A stretch of 7,147 bases of DNA, from the NCBI GenBank assembly GCA_030698645.1, contig JAUYMV010000554.1, forward strand, positions 1 through 7,147, read 5' to 3'. Each line of letters starts with the position of its first letter. Positions within the stretch are counted from its first letter, which is position 1. Below, one piece after another: positions 5,494-7,147 of this stretch. The stretch comes from Mesorhizobium sp. (GTDB taxonomy: Bacteria > Pseudomonadota > Alphaproteobacteria > Rhizobiales > Rhizobiaceae). The position numbers and the translations under genes are program-made. Under the pieces are notes generated by a model. The model saw only the letters and a list, made by a program, of their open reading frames with translations, was not told the origin of the DNA and ran no database searches.

Positions 5494-6225
5494 CTATCTT
5501 GCCGTCTTGAGCAGCACGCCGAAGCGCGCGACGACAGCCGCGTCGAGCGCTTTCCACTCCGCCAGCAGTTCGCGCGGAAAGCGGTAGGTCAGGCTGAGCG
5601 CGTCGCCGACATGAATGTCGCGCTCGCAGGGGGCGAGCGACTGGGCGGCAGCCTCGCCGTCGAGGCAGCGCGCGACATAGGGCGTCTCGCCCGGCCGCTC
5701 GGCCGTCATGAGTATCTCGTTCTGGTAACCCGACCGCTCGGTGAAGCGGTGCATGGTGAGGCCACCTTCGGCAGGAGTGCCGGTTGGCTCGATCAATTGC
5801 GTGTAGATCGGCGCATATCGCCCGCTCATGTCGCGCGACATGATGCGCTCGGCGATCGACATGAAGAGGATGTTGGATTCGCGTCCGGCGTGGTTGAAAT
5901 CGTCTCGCGATTCGTTCGAGTAACCGGCCATGTCCGGCCAGCGCATGTAGAGGTCGAGCTTTGCGGCGACGCCGCTCTGCCGGGCGCTGTCAAAGCGGAT
6001 CATGTTGCGCGGCGCGACGATGACGTTATTCCCGATGACGATCTCGGCGACCGATCGGTCATCCGTATGGCCGGCCATGGCGATCGAGCGTCCCGCGTAC
6101 CGCCCGGCCACGCTTATCGCGATCGAGACAAGCGCGAGCGCCGCGAAGACGTAGAAGACGCGCCACATGAAGGCCTGGTCGAAGAACTGGACCGAGACGG
6201 GTTCGTCATTGGCTAGTCTCTGCAT
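5494..6225 (-). CDS. Single-pass inner-membrane protein of unknown function
   Basis: I cannot name this family. From ATG 6225 the product has 243 residues. A short cytoplasmic N-terminus (1-20) precedes one transmembrane segment at about 21-42 (WRVFYVFAALALVSIAISVAG), and a ~200-residue soluble domain follows, probably periplasmic. That domain contains NNVIVAPRNMIRFD (66-79), LDLYMRWPDMAGY (90-102), and Cys187 and Cys200 (ARCLDG...LAPCERDIHVGD), which could form a disulfide in the periplasm. The C-terminus (SLTYRFPRELLAEWKALDAAVVARF) looks like a closing strand and helix. The frame is open to ATG 6270, adding 15 residues, but those lie over an inverted repeat and look non-coding. Neither start has a strong Shine-Dalgarno. 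Codon use matches the neighbours, so it is a genuine resident gene. Confidence 0.8.
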   Translation of the reverse strand: MQRLANDEPVSVQFFDQAFMWRVFYVFAALALVSIAISVAGRYAGRSIAMAGHTDDRSVAEIVIGNNVIVAPRNMIRFDSARQSGVAAKLDLYMRWPDMAGYSNESRDDFNHAGRESNILFMSIAERIMSRDMSGRYAPIYTQLIEPTGTPAEGGLTMHRFTERSGYQNEILMTAERPGETPYVARCLDGEAAAQSLAPCERDIHVGDALSLTYRFPRELLAEWKALDAAVVARFGVLLKTAR

Positions 6226-6255
6226 CGGACAACACCCTGCGCGCGGCGTGATCTT

Positions 6256-6270
6256 GTGCCGCTCCGGCAC
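6256..6270. promoter_or_regulatory. Inverted repeat between two divergent genes
   Basis: GTGCCG-CTC-CGGCAC is a perfect six-base inverted repeat with a three-base centre, 31 bases from the minus-strand ATG (6225) and 75 from the plus-strand ATG (6345). It could be a protein-binding dyad or a small hairpin in the minus-strand leader. Nothing here decides between them. Confidence 0.35.
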
Positions 6271-6344
6271 ATCGGGGGCGGTACGCCTCTTGCGGCGCCA
6301 TTCCCGACCCGACAGTGCGGGATCATGGTAAACGGGGCGTAAAG

Positions 6345-6662
6345 ATGGAAGTTTTCACGGCGCTGGCTTTGGCTTTTTCGACGGGGTTGACGGTCGCCGG
6401 CCTGAGCGGAGCGGCCATGGAACTGATCTGGTCGCGGCGGCTCAGCCTCCAGGCGCCCTTCGTCGCGCCTGGCCACCTGCTGCGTTCGCTGGCGGCAAGT
6501 GCCGCCGCCGGGTCGTTCATGCTGGCCAATGATGCGCTTGGCGCGTTCCACGCCGGGCGCATCGGGTGGGCGGGCTTAAGCATCAGCCTGGCGATAAGCG
6601 GCGTCTGGGTGCTTGCAACCGGCATCGTGGTGGCCGAATTTGCGCTCGGGCTGACCGGATAG
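6345..6662 (+). CDS. Small multi-pass membrane protein, function unknown
   Basis: The product has 105 residues and is strongly hydrophobic. Predicted membrane segments by eye are at about 3-26 (VFTALALAFSTGLTVAGLSGAAME), 46-66 (LRSLAASAAAGSFMLANDALG) and 74-100 (GWAGLSISLAISGVWVLATGIVVAEFA). The arginine pair after the first segment (WSRRLSLQ) suggests a cytoplasmic loop there. I do not recognise a named domain; it resembles uncharacterised small membrane proteins of rhizobia. ATG 6345 is chosen because GGGGCG lies a few bases upstream and the protein then starts directly with the first hydrophobic segment. An upstream in-frame GTG (6315) would add a charged ten-residue tail. The gamma-carbonic-anhydrase-like gene follows after 33 bases in the same direction, so the two may share a transcript. 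Confidence 0.75.
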   Translation: MEVFTALALAFSTGLTVAGLSGAAMELIWSRRLSLQAPFVAPGHLLRSLAASAAAGSFMLANDALGAFHAGRIGWAGLSISLAISGVWVLATGIVVAEFALGLTG

Positions 6663-6695
6663 CGTTTCCGCCATGACATACCAACAGGAGCAGAC

Positions 6696-7147
6696 ATGAC
6701 GATCTACGCCATAGACGGCATCGGACCGACATTCGAGGACCGCGCGACGAACTTCGTCGCGCCGGACGCGGTGATCATCGGCAACGTGCATATCGGGCGC
6801 GACGTCTCGATCTGGTTCGGCGTGGTCATTCGCGGCGATAACGAGAAGATCACGATCGGCGCGCGCAGCAACATTCAGGAACACACCGTGATGCACACGG
6901 ACCCGGGCTATGCGCTGGTGATCGGCGAGGGCTGCACAATCGGCCACCGCGCCATGCTGCATGGCTGCAGGATCGCCGACAACTCGCTGGTCGGCATGGG
7001 CGCGATCATTCTGAACGGCGCGGTCATTGGCAGCAATTGCCTCGTCGGCGCCGGCGCGCTGGTCACCGAGGGCAAGGTGTTCGACGACAATTCGCTGATC
7101 GTCGGGCAGCCGGCGAAGGTGGCGCGCACGCTGGATGCGGATGCGGC
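6696..7147 (+). CDS. Gamma-carbonic-anhydrase-like hexapeptide-repeat protein (3' end outside window)
   Basis: The frame is open from ATG 6696 to the window edge (150 codons seen), with AGGAG five bases before the ATG. The protein begins MTIYAIDGIGPTF and is a left-handed beta-helix of hexapeptide repeats of the YrdA/PaaY/CaiE type, expected to form a trimer. Metal-binding histidines of the gamma class are present: His67 (QEHTVMHTD), His84 and His89 (IGHRAMLHGC). So are Arg46 and Asp48 (VIRGDNE) and Gln61, which correspond to conserved active-site residues of the archaeal enzyme Cam. The proton-shuttle loop of Cam is absent, as in most bacterial homologues, so carbonic anhydrase activity is possible but not certain. 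The family is usually ~170-180 residues, so about 25 residues are probably missing to the right. Confidence 0.92.
   Translation, partial: MTIYAIDGIGPTFEDRATNFVAPDAVIIGNVHIGRDVSIWFGVVIRGDNEKITIGARSNIQEHTVMHTDPGYALVIGEGCTIGHRAMLHGCRIADNSLVGMGAIILNGAVIGSNCLVGAGALVTEGKVFDDNSLIVGQPAKVARTLDADA

Noticed and set aside
5611..6216. Plus-strand 201-codon frame opposite the membrane-protein gene
   Set aside because: The minus-strand frame has a proper membrane segment and a normal protein composition; the plus frame is a charged shadow.

Overview
The window is GC-rich chromosomal DNA that looks like a member of the Hyphomicrobiales (Rhizobiales) within Alphaproteobacteria, probably near Mesorhizobium/Phyllobacteriaceae. 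This rests on the tandem cold-shock-domain protein, the cysE-DUF3126 pair, the DUF192 and alpha/beta-hydrolase genes, the gamma-carbonic-anhydrase-like gene and an sRNA carrying anti-Shine-Dalgarno loops. The placement is inferred from gene content, not from a database search.

Left part (1-1680): two different IS3-family elements lie back to back. At the window edge is the first 141 bases of a minus-strand element (left terminal repeat, leader and start of orfA). It abuts a plus-strand IS3 element (142-1315) that keeps orfA, orfB, a slippery A-tract and its right end, but lacks its left end. The right end of the plus element has landed in the 3' end of a minus-strand gene for a small secreted protein. 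That gene now borrows its last nine codons and its stop from the IS.

Middle part (1789-3769): a plus-strand cluster encodes a double cold-shock-domain protein, a secreted DUF192 protein and an alpha/beta hydrolase, closely spaced and probably one operon. A perfect 11-bp hairpin lies at the DUF192/hydrolase junction.

The stretch 3770-4317 has no convincing protein gene. On its minus strand is the most interesting item in the window: a ~115-nt RNA with three hairpins whose loops read ACUCCUCCC, ACCUCCUCCC and ACCUCCUCCC. The last hairpin is also a Rho-independent terminator. This matches the architecture of the alphaproteobacterial 'cuckoo'/CcsR anti-SD sRNAs, with an extra hairpin.

Right part (4318-7147): cysE (serine acetyltransferase, first step of cysteine synthesis) is followed by a DUF3126 gene with a TTG start. 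A convergent minus-strand gene encodes a single-pass membrane protein of unknown function. Divergent from it are a ~105-residue multi-pass membrane protein and a gamma-carbonic-anhydrase-like hexapeptide-repeat protein that runs off the right edge.
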